This document shows positions 1 to 11,356 of a DNA stretch of 64,000 nucleotides, piece after piece. The DNA comes from Azadirachta indica (taxonomy: Eukaryota > Streptophyta > Magnoliopsida > Sapindales > Meliaceae), in the NCBI GenBank assembly GCA_022749755.1, contig CM040452.1, positions 18,928,350 through 18,992,349 of the forward strand, in the 5' to 3' direction. The notes under the pieces were generated by a model. That model worked only from the letters and a program-made list of their open reading frames with translations. It was not told the DNA's origin and ran no database searches. How positions within the stretch are numbered: position 1 is the stretch's first letter; every line of letters starts with the position of its first letter. A program made the translations under genes and the position numbers.

Positions 1-1313
1 AAATTAGTGAACAACGCAAAACTATTGTGTGGAAGCTGCTGCAGGGTGCCGGCATTACTTGGCCCACGTTGTTGAAAATGTCCAAGTCTGAACTTTTGTG
101 CTGAAAAGGGATGAATTCATGTATGTGTAGGTCAACAGAAAACTTGAGGATGAAAATGACAAATCCTGATGGGCCCCTGCGTGGCCCAACATGGAAGGGA
201 ATTAGTCAGTACCACGTTCTCTAACCAGACTCTGGGGCTTCTTGTTTTATTCCTTATTGTCAAATTCTCCCACAACTTCACTTCATTATTGTGCTGTGTT
301 TGGATTTTCCGATCGTGAAAAACATTTATAAGATGCAAATTATGGAAACTCAGTACCTATGTTGACAGAAAGCCGTCAAGCAGAACCAGATTTCCAGCCG
401 CATGTTATTCTCATTCAAATAAAATCCTTCCAGTCATCATCAATTCATGGTCGAAAACAGATAAAGGAAGGAGGATATCCACTATTGTTTGTACTTTGAA
501 CAGAAAGATGCACTCAAAGGATGCCCTTAGGGCAGAAAATTGGAATCCACCATGTTCATAAATTTTTGTGATTACTGTTGCATGACAAAAAGACTTGAAG
601 ATGTGATGATTTGAGACCAGCTCCAACAGATTCAATCATGTCCACCACTTTTAGAGAAGCATGAAGCATTCCTACACAGCAAGTACGAGAACCATCTTGC
701 ATAATGTTCTTTGACTCTAGGCTGAAAGGGTATCTGAGATAGCCGCTCTTCTCAAAGGCCGTGACCTTGGGGCAACCAAAAGGAAAAATAAAGTGCTCTA
801 GTTAGAATATTTCTCAACTGGTAACAGTTGGGGGCAGCATTAGTCATTCCTGAAGACAGGACTGAAAATAATGTCAGCAGCCAAGAGAAGGATAGTACAG
901 GGGGCATGCTAAATTCTATTAAATAAAAACTAAATTAATAAATAAAAGAAGCAATTGAATGCTTTACTGCAGTTGATAATACAACTTAAAGTCTGCAATA
1001 TGCAAACCCAGAAGATTTTTAAATGTCCATAGTATAAGTGAAATGCATAGTTCCAGTTAAAAAATGATTTCTTGCCAGGTTAGAAAATCAGCATTGACAC
1101 GCGTATGGTCTTAACAAACCATCCGCCTAAAAATAAATTCGTGACACATTCAATTTAAGGCAGAGAACTAATTAGCAAAAGGATAAACAGAAGATTAGAA
1201 ATTGTAAAGTAAGAATCAGTAACAGTCTGGACAATAGTTCCAGTGCAGGAAATTGAACGACTAGGCATCGAGTATGAGGGTGGAATGATATAATTCTCTG
1301 ATTCTACCATCTT
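1..1313. other. 3' flank of the CNL pseudogene, no gene supported
   Basis: This stretch lies downstream of the stop codon of the minus-strand CNL pseudogene. Short open frames occur on the minus strand (for example 411-635 and 132-338), but they have no recognisable domain, no splice structure I can defend and no codon pattern that sets them apart from background. Part of it may be 3' untranslated or spliced trailer sequence of the CNL gene. I see no retrotransposon ends, RNA gene or coding homology here. Confidence 0.4.
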
Positions 1314-4300
1314 TCATTCTTTCTTTCTGGGATGAAGTAGCACTCGTTCTTTCTCTTCTGGATCATAGATGAATTTGTCTTCTATCTTAACACAAGGGAT
1401 ATGGGCTATCTTGGACCACCCAAGCCCTTTCTCCCTTTTGCACTGTTTCGTCATTAAGGCGCAATCATTAATATACAATTCCAAGATTGGATGGCAAGGC
1501 CTGTGGAAATGATGTCAGCTTCGGACAATGTCTGATCCGCAAATATTCAAGAGAGGCAAGGTTTTGAAACCCCTTGGAAGACAGGTACTTCAGTTTTGGG
1601 AATCTTACAATTATAAGCTCTGTTAAAGAGGTAGGCAACGCAATTCCAATCTCCTCCTGTGGAAAAGATACTACATCTGGGCATCCAATGAAGCAGAGGT
1701 TTCTAAGGGAGGTGAGCTTGTGTAAGCCCCATTTAATCAGTGACCGGTAAGCAATGAGATCTTCAATTGAAAGTGATATTAGGCTGGTGGGAAAACCTGC
1801 TTTTGGAAAGGATATAATACTTGGACACTGGTACAGTTTCAATTCTTGAAGAAATTTGAAGCTGTGCATTTGGCTGGGCAGGGCTTCAAGTTCCTCACAT
1901 TTGCCAATTGCAACTCTTAAACTGGTGTTTGGAAGCCCTCCTTCAGGCAAGGAAACAAGACTTGGACAATCCAATATGTAAATCTCATGAAGACTAATAA
2001 GATTTTGCAGGCCCTTAGATATGGATTTAAGGTTATCACATTTCCAGATCCAAATAAATCCAAGAGATGCATCATTATGAAACCTATGTGCTATTGACTC
2101 CAACTTCAGGCAATCCCAATTTTCGAGCTGTTGGTGTGTCTTGGGTAATTGGCTTTCTGATGATAAGCACATGAGAGACGGGCAGTTGTAGACATACGAC
2201 TACTGAAGAAGAGGTGTGCTGGGATTGCCATTCTCCCCATGCATAATTGAACAAGAAGATGAAGAAGGGATAGAATTACCCTCTTTATCATCCAACAAAC
2301 ACTGCAGTCCCTACAATTTCTTATCTGCAGGATTTTTAGATATGAAGGTAGCTGGCCTCGTCCAATGGATGTCAGAGAATGACAACCTCCAATCCATAGG
2401 CTTTTAAGACGTGCACTGTTGTGCTTCATTCCCACAGCTAAGGATGTTCAAGCATTGCAATTATGAATCTTAAGTTCACTGAGAATGGATAAAAAACAAA
2501 ATTGCGGAAATGAAGTAAGACTTGGGCAGTCTTCGACAGAAAGCTTTCTAAGCGAAATGAGGCTGTGAAGCCCTCGCAGTGGCTTCTCAAGACAAATCTC
2601 ATTCTGCCACAAATACATAAGCTCTTCACAACCAACAAACTTCAAATACTCAGCTTTCTGAAACTCTGGCCTTAACCAATTTCCAAACTCTGAAATATTT
2701 GAAAGAGTCAGAGAGTTTATTCCCCTCAAATCAGTTGGGCTATTGCACACTCACCTTTGCATCTATCTATTTCTAATTTGCAGAGCAATGGAAGGCATGA
2801 GAGTGAAACCACCAATTGAGTGCATTCAGAAACCACAGTCTTCTCCAATAGAGGCAAATGGTCAAGTAATTTGCCAAAGAGTCTGGGGCATTTGACAATG
2901 GAGAGCTGGCAAAGGCAAGAGAATATTTCTACATGCTCATTTTCTTTGACAGGATTCCACTGCTCCCATTCTTGCAAATCCTCAAAACAAAGAGTTTCAA
3001 GCGCTTGAAAAGGATTTGAACAACCCTCCCCATAAATCTCAAAACCTATGCTTTTCAGTCTTCTCATCCCTTGAGTTCTTTAAGTGAACCCAAAAGTCCA
3101 AGTGAAGGTAAGGCTGTGCATTTTTCACAATTTTCTAGTCTTAGGAATACTATATTAGAGAACGAAGGGTGGTCTCCTACCCAAGATGGGGATACAGTAC
3201 CACCATAGCCTTTGATAGTGAGCTCTTTTAGGCTTCTATGAGGTTGTAGCATGTCAAGTAAATGCTTTTCAACAACCTCATTTTGTGAGTCAACAAAGTT
3301 AGAACTCCATTCTAGGTTCAATACTTCTTTGTTATCAGATAATATGATCTCTCTCATGTCCCGCACATTAGCTACATTGTCTAATCTTGAAATGCAAAGT
3401 TCTCCACAAAGAAACTTTAAGTTCTTCAAATCTTTCAAATGAGAGACTGTACCTTTACCCACAATAAAACTAGACAGTGCCTAAGACATTTCAATTCCTT
3501 TAACCCCACTGGCATTTCTCTTATTAAGTCTGCAAATGTAACATCAAAATGCCGTTGATTGATCAACTTCCTCATGTTGGATGGCAACTTCATAAGCCGA
3601 TGACAACGTCTCAATATCAAAAACTGCAAGTTGCATAGATAACTTATGGACGCGGGCAAACTTTTGATCATAGTTTCAGAAAAGTTGAGATACCTTGGAT
3701 GTTTTAAGTCTCCAATTGAATCAGGTAGCTCTGTGACATAGTTTTTTTTCAAAGATAGCACCCTTAATATTTTGAACTTTGGCAACAAATTGGAGAGAAC
3801 GGTGTCAGTTATATAAAGCTAAGCAAGATGAGGATTGTCATATGCGAACATTGGTAAAAATGTCTTCAGGTGCTCAACTTTGTGGAAGACTTCAAATTTA
3901 TTTTTTCCATCATAATTACCACAAATGTATGAAGAATGACGAGCCCTTTCAAACCCTCTTGATTTCTCATCCGTCACTTTTTCATCCTCCAATCTAAAAC
4001 TCATTTCACCAGAAATCCATTGAGCAAGATCATTGACAAGATCATGCATTACAAATTTAGAACTATTATTACTTGAAGGTTGAAAAATTGACCTTGATAA
4101 TAGATTGCGAAAATACTCCGCATCTAAATCTTCCATTTGTTTGTGGCCATTTGATTGTTGAATAAGACATTCTGCTATCCATAAAAAGACTACCTCCTCC
4201 CCCTCAAATTCATAATCTTTTGGGAAAATTGCACAATAAGCAAAACACCTCTTTAAATGAGAGGGGAGATGATAATAATCTTAACACGGGGAGAATGTCT

Positions 4301-5513
4301 ATGTCTTCTGATAGATAACTGTGTAATATTTCTTCCCACTCATCATCTCTTTATTTACAGCGTAGAAGGCCACCAAGAGCGTCTGCTGCTCGTGGCAAGC
4401 CTCTGCACTTTTCAACAACCTTCTTACGAATTAATTCCATGTTATTACCTGAACAAAATATTGCTTTTATCAAATGCATGCTTCACAAACACAGACCAGA
4501 AATCATCATCTGATAAAAGCTTTAAATTATAATATTCAAGGGGCTCTATGGTTAAAGCAACATCTATGCTGCGTATTGTCACAATCATCTTACTTCCAGA
4601 TGCTGCAGCCATGAAAGGAGACTTCGGGTATTCCACAAGCCATAATTCTTATTCCAAAATCATCAAAGACAATCAAAATTTTTTCCCAGCTACTGCCTCT
4701 TTTAGTCGAACTTGTAATTGATTCAAATCCTTTAAATTGCTGGATAACAAAGTAATTGATTCGAGGATTGTTTCTATGATTCTCTAAACATCAAAATTGT
4801 TAGAGACACAAATCCATGCTCTTGGGTTGAAAGTTCCCATTGCTTCGTCATCATACACAAGGCGAGCAAGCGTTGTTTTCCCGATTCCTCCCATGCCAAC
4901 AATCGTTATTACAGAGAAGTTAGCATCAATGGGTTCATCACTTAACACCATTTCAAGAATTTTCGCTTTATCTTCATCCCTCCCATAAACAGCAGGTTCT
5001 GTTGGCAAACTTGTACTGGGTGGTCTTTGCCATCCAGCAGTTGATGCCTCTCCACCAAGCATTTGCAATCCAATCTCAATTTCTGTTTACAAATTTCTTC
5101 CAAACGGATAAAGATATTTTTAATCTCGGACCCCATACTAACATTGAACTTAACAGCACTGGGACTCAAACTGGTGAAACAAGCAGGAACGAGATTCCAA
5201 ACCTTGCTCGTGCTCAACTTATGTTCTAGCTTCAACATTCAATCCAAAGCTTCAGTAGCAAACTCATCAGTATGTCTTCCACCTCATAAGACAAGTCTCA
5301 GAGATCGTCCAGCCACATTTTCACGGCTCTATCAGTCAATTGCTTCTCCTCTGCACCACTGAGTACAGCCTGAATCATCAACAATATTTTCCTCCACTTT
5401 TCTAGCTTCGAAATTACATGCTGTTGACGCGCAAGCTGCAGCACCTCACGAGATATCAATCTGTCAAACACCGCTTGAAGCAATGCTGAGAGGAAGAGCT
5501 CTCCTACAGCCAT
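1314..5513 (-). pseudogene. CC-NBS-LRR (R13/RPP13-like) disease-resistance gene, degraded
   Basis: This was an intracellular NLR immune receptor of the coiled-coil class. Read on the minus strand it has, in order: the Rx-type N-terminal coiled coil (5298-5513, starting MAVGELFLSALLQ), an NB-ARC P-loop GMGGIGKTT (about 4871-4897), a decayed kinase-2 site (about 4655-4680), a GLPRAADALGG version of the GLPL motif (about 4380-4410), the MHD motif in FVMHDLVNDLAQ (codons at 4041-4049), then LRRs to about 1468 and a typical C-terminus (KIAHIPCVKIE) ending at TGA 1314-1316. Pieces fall in all three frames. Lesions include a stop after MWLDDL (5298), frameshifts near 5260 and 5075, a stop after the SNNFDV segment (4784), frameshifts near 4670-4640, a TAA at 4351-4353 just after the GLPL region, and further shifts in the LRR near 3460, 3065, 2740 and 2200. 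The family is normally intronless, so these are not introns. Pseudogene status is clear. Confidence 0.9.
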
Positions 5514-6786
5514 AATTTGTCCGTCGAAAGTAAAAAATCTAAATTATCACTCCAAACGATTGTAGAATTTTGACTCGGTACTAATCAACAATAATATTGT
5601 TATTTGTTATTCGTCAACTCCAATCCAAATCCCTAAAATTCGACTTTGGTTTTAGTGTTAGGATTTTGACATGTATAGATGGAAAATTAAACCCAATTTC
5701 TTGATCATTACATAGAATTCAATTAAAATTGTGTATGAAAGTATGATTTCTTCTATTCTCTTTTGAGAAGTGAAGGATTTTTGTTTTGATTGGCTTGTTC
5801 AAAGAAGTCTTCTTCTTTTTTTTTTTTTTGTTTACCTTTCTTTTCTTCATTTTTATCTTATATCAATAACATATTAATTATTCAATCAAAATGCAATTAT
5901 CTCCCAGAACAAAACTAAGCAAAAAAGATCCGCTTTCCTCGATAACAAAAGCTAGAACAGCCTCAAAAGATGAAAAAAAAGGGGACACTTCTTTTTTATT
6001 CTCAACATTTATCATCAATAAGAAATCTTCTACATTTAGCTATATGTGTTCAATTCTCATTGTGTTCCATCAATTCCACATAGGACTCGAACTTACCCTC
6101 TAAAGCGGTCCAAATGGCGGATTCAAGCGAGGTACAGCTACGGAGCAGATAAGAAGACCAGACTGTTGGCTTGAATTACGAAGAGGAAGCAATAAGGAGC
6201 CGTCGACAGTAACAACGAGGATTGAAAAAGCGAGCTAGCCGAGAGGTCGTACGTCTCTTAGGAGTGTAAACTGCTAGTCATCCAGATGCTGAAATCTATG
6301 AGTTGACTTTGACTAGTTCTTCAAAAATGGCAAGTGACAAGTCGTCCGTCCGTTGGGGTTAAATGACAAGGCATCGGATTAAAAGTTCGAACGACAAGTC
6401 ACTCATCTATGGAGCAAGACGAGTGACGAATAGTCCGCCAATAAAAGAGTTAAACGACAATACATCCACATTCATGGAAATGTTAACGTGTTTTTCAGTG
6501 GATTGGACTCGCCAAATTGTCTCATTTTTTAGGAAGCTTCAGTTTAACTCATAAGTTTTTCTGAGGCAGATTACAACTCCAACTAGCCCCATATTCCTCT
6601 TGCATGTGCTAGTATAAGAATGGCTGAGGTGCCATTTATTAATATATTAGAACAATTAAAGATTTGAGCTCCTTATCTGAACATTGTGACTGCTATTAAT
6701 CGATCTTTTAAATAATGAACAATGATGATTTGAAGGCCATCACAATAGACTATTATGTAGATTGGAATGGGAGAAGTACTAATCTT
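5514..6786. other. Intergenic: CNL upstream region and SD-RLK 1 downstream region
   Basis: AT-rich sequence between the start of the CNL pseudogene and the stop of SD-RLK 1, both on the minus strand. It contains a poly-T tract (about 5815-5830) and short random open frames (5891-6103, 6363-6554) with no recognisable product. The GC is slightly higher at 6100-6560. I see no element termini or genes. Confidence 0.5.
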
Positions 6787-9700
6787 CTACCGTGCTTCCA
6801 ACAATGTAATGGTCACTTCATTTGCTGAACACGATTTATGCTTGCTTGATCCAGTATCTGCAGCAGGCTGCTTTCTTTCTATAAAAAACCCAGGCTGCTT
6901 TGGCTGAGGCAAAGTTCCCTCACTTCCCAACATCAGAACCACTGACGACATGCTTGGTCCATCTTCTGGATACCGTTGAGTGCATAACAAGGCCACATGA
7001 ATGCATCGCACCGCTTCAGATGGCGGGAATGATCTGGCTAATAATTCATCAATTAATTCCAATGCCCTCCCTCCACCCCACAAAATTTTTATGCCTGCAA
7101 CATATCAAAACCTTATTGATGCAGCTTATAAGAGAGACAATAATGTTATCACTTCCAAACTCGCAGATGGAAAATAGAAGCTGCATCAGTTTTCAGATTT
7201 TTCTGTTTTACGTAGAAAACTATTGTGAGTCATTCTTTGTGCTTACATGCCCAAGAAGGTTAAGATCATCGTCTGGGTGATGAAATCTCCAGTTTTTCTT
7301 CCCACTAACTATCTCTAATCCCAGAACGCCAAAGCTAAAGACATCAGATTTTATCGAGAAGAGTCCATCTACAGCATACTCTGGAGACATATAACCACTG
7401 CAAAATACGTTTCCAACAATAAATTTCAGCAAATGGCACAAAGAAAGTTATAAGACAAGTTTAAGGAGACTTACTGTGTTCCCATCACTCTCTTTGTGGT
7501 GGCCTCACTCTGATTTCTCTCAAAGATTCTAGCCAGCCCGAAATCAGAGATTTTTGGGTTCATTTCACTATCCAGCAAGATATTACTAGCTTTCAGATCT
7601 CTGTGCACAATTCTCAATCTAGAGCCTTGATGAAGGTAAAGAAGCCCTCTAGCAATCCCACCAATGACATGGATACGCTGACTCCAATCTAGTAATTTTC
7701 TTCTTGTATCATCTGGATAGTTTCTCGCTCTAGTAAGTACCAATGCTTTCTTGAATTGTTTGAGAAGTGAGAACGAAATCAAAATCAGGATTATGATAAG
7801 ACTATAAACGAATAATATTGAGTGTAACAAGGCCAAACCAAATATAAAGGAGTCCAAGCTTTTGTTGGGCATGTACTCATAGATTAACATCCTTTCATTA
7901 TCATGAATGCAACAACCAAGAAGCCTTACAGGATTATAGTGCTGAAGTCTGGAAATTAATTTGGCTTCATTTTTAAACTCCAGTCCTTGTCCAGAATTCT
8001 TCGAAATCCTCTTTACTGCTATATCTTGCCCGCCTATCATTGTTGCCTAAAATTATCACTAACGAAAGTCAGGAAATTTGACATTGAAATAGCTCCAATG
8101 TTTTCAAATGTGCAGTATACATGTTATTCTGTTACCTTGTATACAGACCCAAACCCTCCTTCTCCTAGCTTGTTGCGTCTTGAGAAGTTATTGGTGGCCC
8201 TAGCTAGAGTCATCAAATTGAACAATGTCAATTCCATGCCTTCCTTCATGCCTTTTTGCCTGTAATTCTTTTTGAGATTTTCTTTAGCCAATCCTAGGAT
8301 AGTAGGAGAAGGATTGATTATAAATAATGATATAGCATTTATCAGGTTTCACAGACTAGCAGAATCTGCATAGAAAATGGATTATAAAAGGAGGATTTCC
8401 TAGCTTCCTGAACTCTTTCCTCACACACAGGAGAAATCCAAGCGACAGCAAGCTGAAGGCTATCATGACAGAGCCAATTATGATTTCAGTCTTTCTCTTC
8501 TGATTTGTCATCCTTTCTCTCTTAATGGAATCTGAAAATTGGAAATAGATTTCACAATATATTCTTAAGATTAGCAGAAGTACTTAAACAATAAATGATA
8601 TACTGCAAATTAGTATCTACCTTAGTACTAGTACCTTCATTTTTATTGGACTATTCTAACAAAGATATGGGAATGCTATCTTAGCCATCGTTTTGACAGA
8701 GAAAAAGCAAAAGAAAAGGTCAAGAAAGAGGCAAGGCTATCACCATATTCTCACTTGCAAGTTTATATGGCACTAAAGATTATATGATATTACTTGTTTT
8801 TCAAGTCACATCAACTAACAATCAAAATTCACTGAAGAAAAAGCACCTAGTTCTGTAGCAGCCATTCGAATATGTAAATCTTGTTCTCCATCAATTAACT
8901 TTCTCATGTCCATCAGGTCATGAAACCAAAGCAGACAGCCAAGTCCTCCCTTCCTGATATCTAAATTTGCGTATGCAGTACAAGAGCAATTTCTCAAACA
9001 CAATGCCTTACATGACTCAAGTGTCATGTTCTTATTAAACCAGGAGGAAGAAGTGTCAGGCAATTTAATCCCCAAATGAATCAGGAAGCCATCTTCATAT
9101 CCACATGCTAATGGGGTCTCTCTGACACATCCATCAGATCAGTTTTGCAAAGTCCAGTTACCTGGAGATCTAGGTTCGAATCCTTCCAAACATGAACATA
9201 TAGGAGAGCCACTGATATTGCAGAAAGCATTTTCCTCACACAAACTATAGCTATTACATTGACCTACCTCATAATGTGATTCATCCCGATACTTCCAGTG
9301 CTGTACAATTCCCGATGGGTTTATCATATACCTTGTAAGAACTGAACTGTTTTGAAGCTCATACTTGTAATAGACCTTTTTTTAATCAAACATGAAATTG
9401 GAAGTATATATCAAATTGGATTTCAATCGAGGAAGCCCTGTAAAATAAAGGCCATTCCATGAACCAGCTCTGTACTTATTTTATGTCCATGGAGAAGAAC
9501 TGATTGAGGATACCCATGAAGATCTATTTCTTGTGTAAATATGCCTCTAGCAGGATCATCTGTATCCTTCCAAGATGATATGACCTTGTTTAGACCAGTT
9601 ACCAGATTCTTTCCGAGCTTCATGCCTGGTAGTAAAGTGTCACTCAGATAATCAAAGCTCTGCCATAAAAAGTTTTCTTTGCTATCATCATTTTCCTCTT

Positions 9701-10109
9701 CCGCAACAAGATTCCCCCACTGCAGGAGTTTTGCAACTGGCTTCTGTGCAGTTCCAGATGTGTTGGATGACCAAACAACTTCTTGCGTTCCATTGAGAAG
9801 AACAAGAATTCCTTGGCTACTGATGTGGAGAACTCCCGAATGATCAGTAAGCGGGTTTTCTCTGTTGGCGACCCATACAACTGTGTTTTTGGATATAATA
9901 TACCATATTCCCAGATACCGCCTGCTTGACATGCTGGGACTGAAAAATCCTAGTTCAAAAATTTTACCCGCTAAAACTAGAGTCTGACCATCTTTCATAG
10001 AATGACTTGGGGTAATGGTTTCTAATGCAGTGATTGCTGTTAATAACGGAAACAGAAGAAAGTACACAGGAAGCATCATAAAGCTTCTATCATTGATCAC
10101 ATTGCTCAC
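6787..10109 (-). pseudogene. SD-RLK 1: G-type lectin S-receptor-like Ser/Thr kinase (At4g27290-like), broken
   Basis: This is a plasma-membrane receptor kinase with all seven exons still recognisable on the minus strand. Exon 1 (about 8855-10109) encodes the signal peptide, B-lectin (LGIWYIISKNTVVWVANREN), SLG, EGF and PAN. A membrane segment follows at about 8400-8530, then a glycine loop ([11 protein letters not shown], about 8145-8180), VAIK lysine (IAVKRIS), RD catalytic loop [10 protein letters not shown] (about 7590-7605), [20 protein letters not shown], and the tail ending at TAG 6787-6789. Lesions: a one-base frameshift near 9478, just before the expected AGSWNG motif; a TAA at 9382-9384 in place of a glutamate-type codon; a TGA at 9139-9141 in place of the conserved Trp before SDGCVRETP; and about 2 extra bases with loss of the AW motif at the start of exon 7 (about 7080-7094). 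Intron 4 is open in frame, so a simple ORF runs through it. The gene is head to head with SD-RLK 2. Confidence 0.85.
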
Positions 10110-11356
10110 CCTTCATTCAGAGAAAGTAATAACATGATTACAATGCAAGGATTAGATAGATAGTCTATTGGCATTGTGTCAAGTTATGTTATAATGTCAT
10201 CAACACAAAAAAGTTTTCCGATCAATGAACTTACACTTTCCGGGAAGCTCATAATAAATAAATTTGGCAGCCAACAATCCTTCCCTCCCAACTGGAACTT
10301 CGAGACTACTGGAGAGCCTGGTTGCCTTTTATTTTGGGAATTTGGAACTTACGAACTCCAGTTGAAAACAGTCTCCTGGAATTTGCTTTCAATGCTTTCT
10401 TCCTTTAGTTGAAAGTTTTAATTAAGGATGGCAATGGGGGTGGGGTGGGATAGGGGTGCCCACCGTGATTTCTATTTTGTTTCTTATTATCTAATTTTTT
10501 AATAAATTTAATGGGATGAAGGTAAAAAATTTTTATTTAGAAAATGAGTTCCTTATCATTATATTAATTTTTTATTTTATATTATTTTATAAATTAATTT
10601 TAATAATATAAAAAAATTTAATTAATTTAAATAAAAATATTATTAATATATTATTCAAAATATAATTAAAATTTTTTAAATTTTAAATTTTTATTTTTTA
10701 TTTGTATAATATATTTTTTTAACATTAATTCATAACTTTATAATTTTTATTATTAATTATATTTAATTATAATATATAATTTTAAAAATTATATTATAAA
10801 TTTATATTTAAATATATAGGATAATAAAGACTAGGACTGAGTCTAAGTACATTTTCCTTACCTTTCCTAGCAGTCTAAACCAATAATATATTAGCACTAA
10901 GGTAGAAAAGTAATGAAGCTGATAATTATGTTGCTGTTGGTGTATAAATTGTTGACTGTCTTTGCTCCCCTCCGAAGCTATTCCTTGAAGAAGGGGTAAT
11001 TTAAGCACGAAGTCGACTCGGAAGACTTGGACAGACGAACAGATCAAGTCAATTTCATTTTTGCTGCATAGTGCTCTTGACTTTTCTTCTGTTAGATTGT
11101 TAAAATAATGCCACGTAATATGTGTACTTTTGAGGATACAAATACCCCATGTGATATGCCGTCTATCAATGATTTTACTGTATCATATAGTGTTGATTTT
11201 ATTATTTTATAATTAATGTGATTTTTATATTACCTACCGGTGAGTGTCTCATAAAGAATTCCAGCCACCAGTTGACGGAGGTCCAATTTATCTGTGCTGA
11301 TGCATTTCATCCTAACTTTGGCAACAAAACATAGGAGATAGACTGTAAGTAGAAGC
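10110..11356. promoter_or_regulatory. Shared upstream region between divergent SD-RLK 1 and SD-RLK 2
   Basis: These 1.25 kb separate two divergently transcribed receptor-kinase genes, so they hold both promoters. A block at about 10160-10340 is repeated at 18690-18870. The last 120 bases before the SD-RLK 2 ATG resemble those before the SD-RLK 3 ATG (about 20160-20265), including TTGGCAA(C/G)A(A/A)A and AAGC just before ATGAGCAAGCAGATG. I could not assign a convincing TATA box to either gene. Confidence 0.45.
10490..10810. repeat. Extremely AT-rich low-complexity tract
   Basis: About 320 bases made almost wholly of A and T, rich in runs such as ATTTTTTA, AATTTAA and ATATAA. It has no coding potential. 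It starts about 380 bases upstream of the SD-RLK 1 start and ends about 550 bases before the SD-RLK 2 start. It could be a decayed AT-rich element or a matrix-attachment-like tract; the sequence alone does not decide. Confidence 0.7.

Noticed and set aside
411..635. 74-aa minus-strand ORF as a small gene
   Set aside because: No domain, no codon or context support; it lies in the 3' flank of the CNL pseudogene.
7740..7840. Hydrophobic insert ([17 protein letters not shown]) in the SD-RLK 1 kinase as an extra membrane segment
   Set aside because: It is the translated intron 4, bounded by a G/GT donor after FIF and CAG before ATGATACAAG as in the sister genes.
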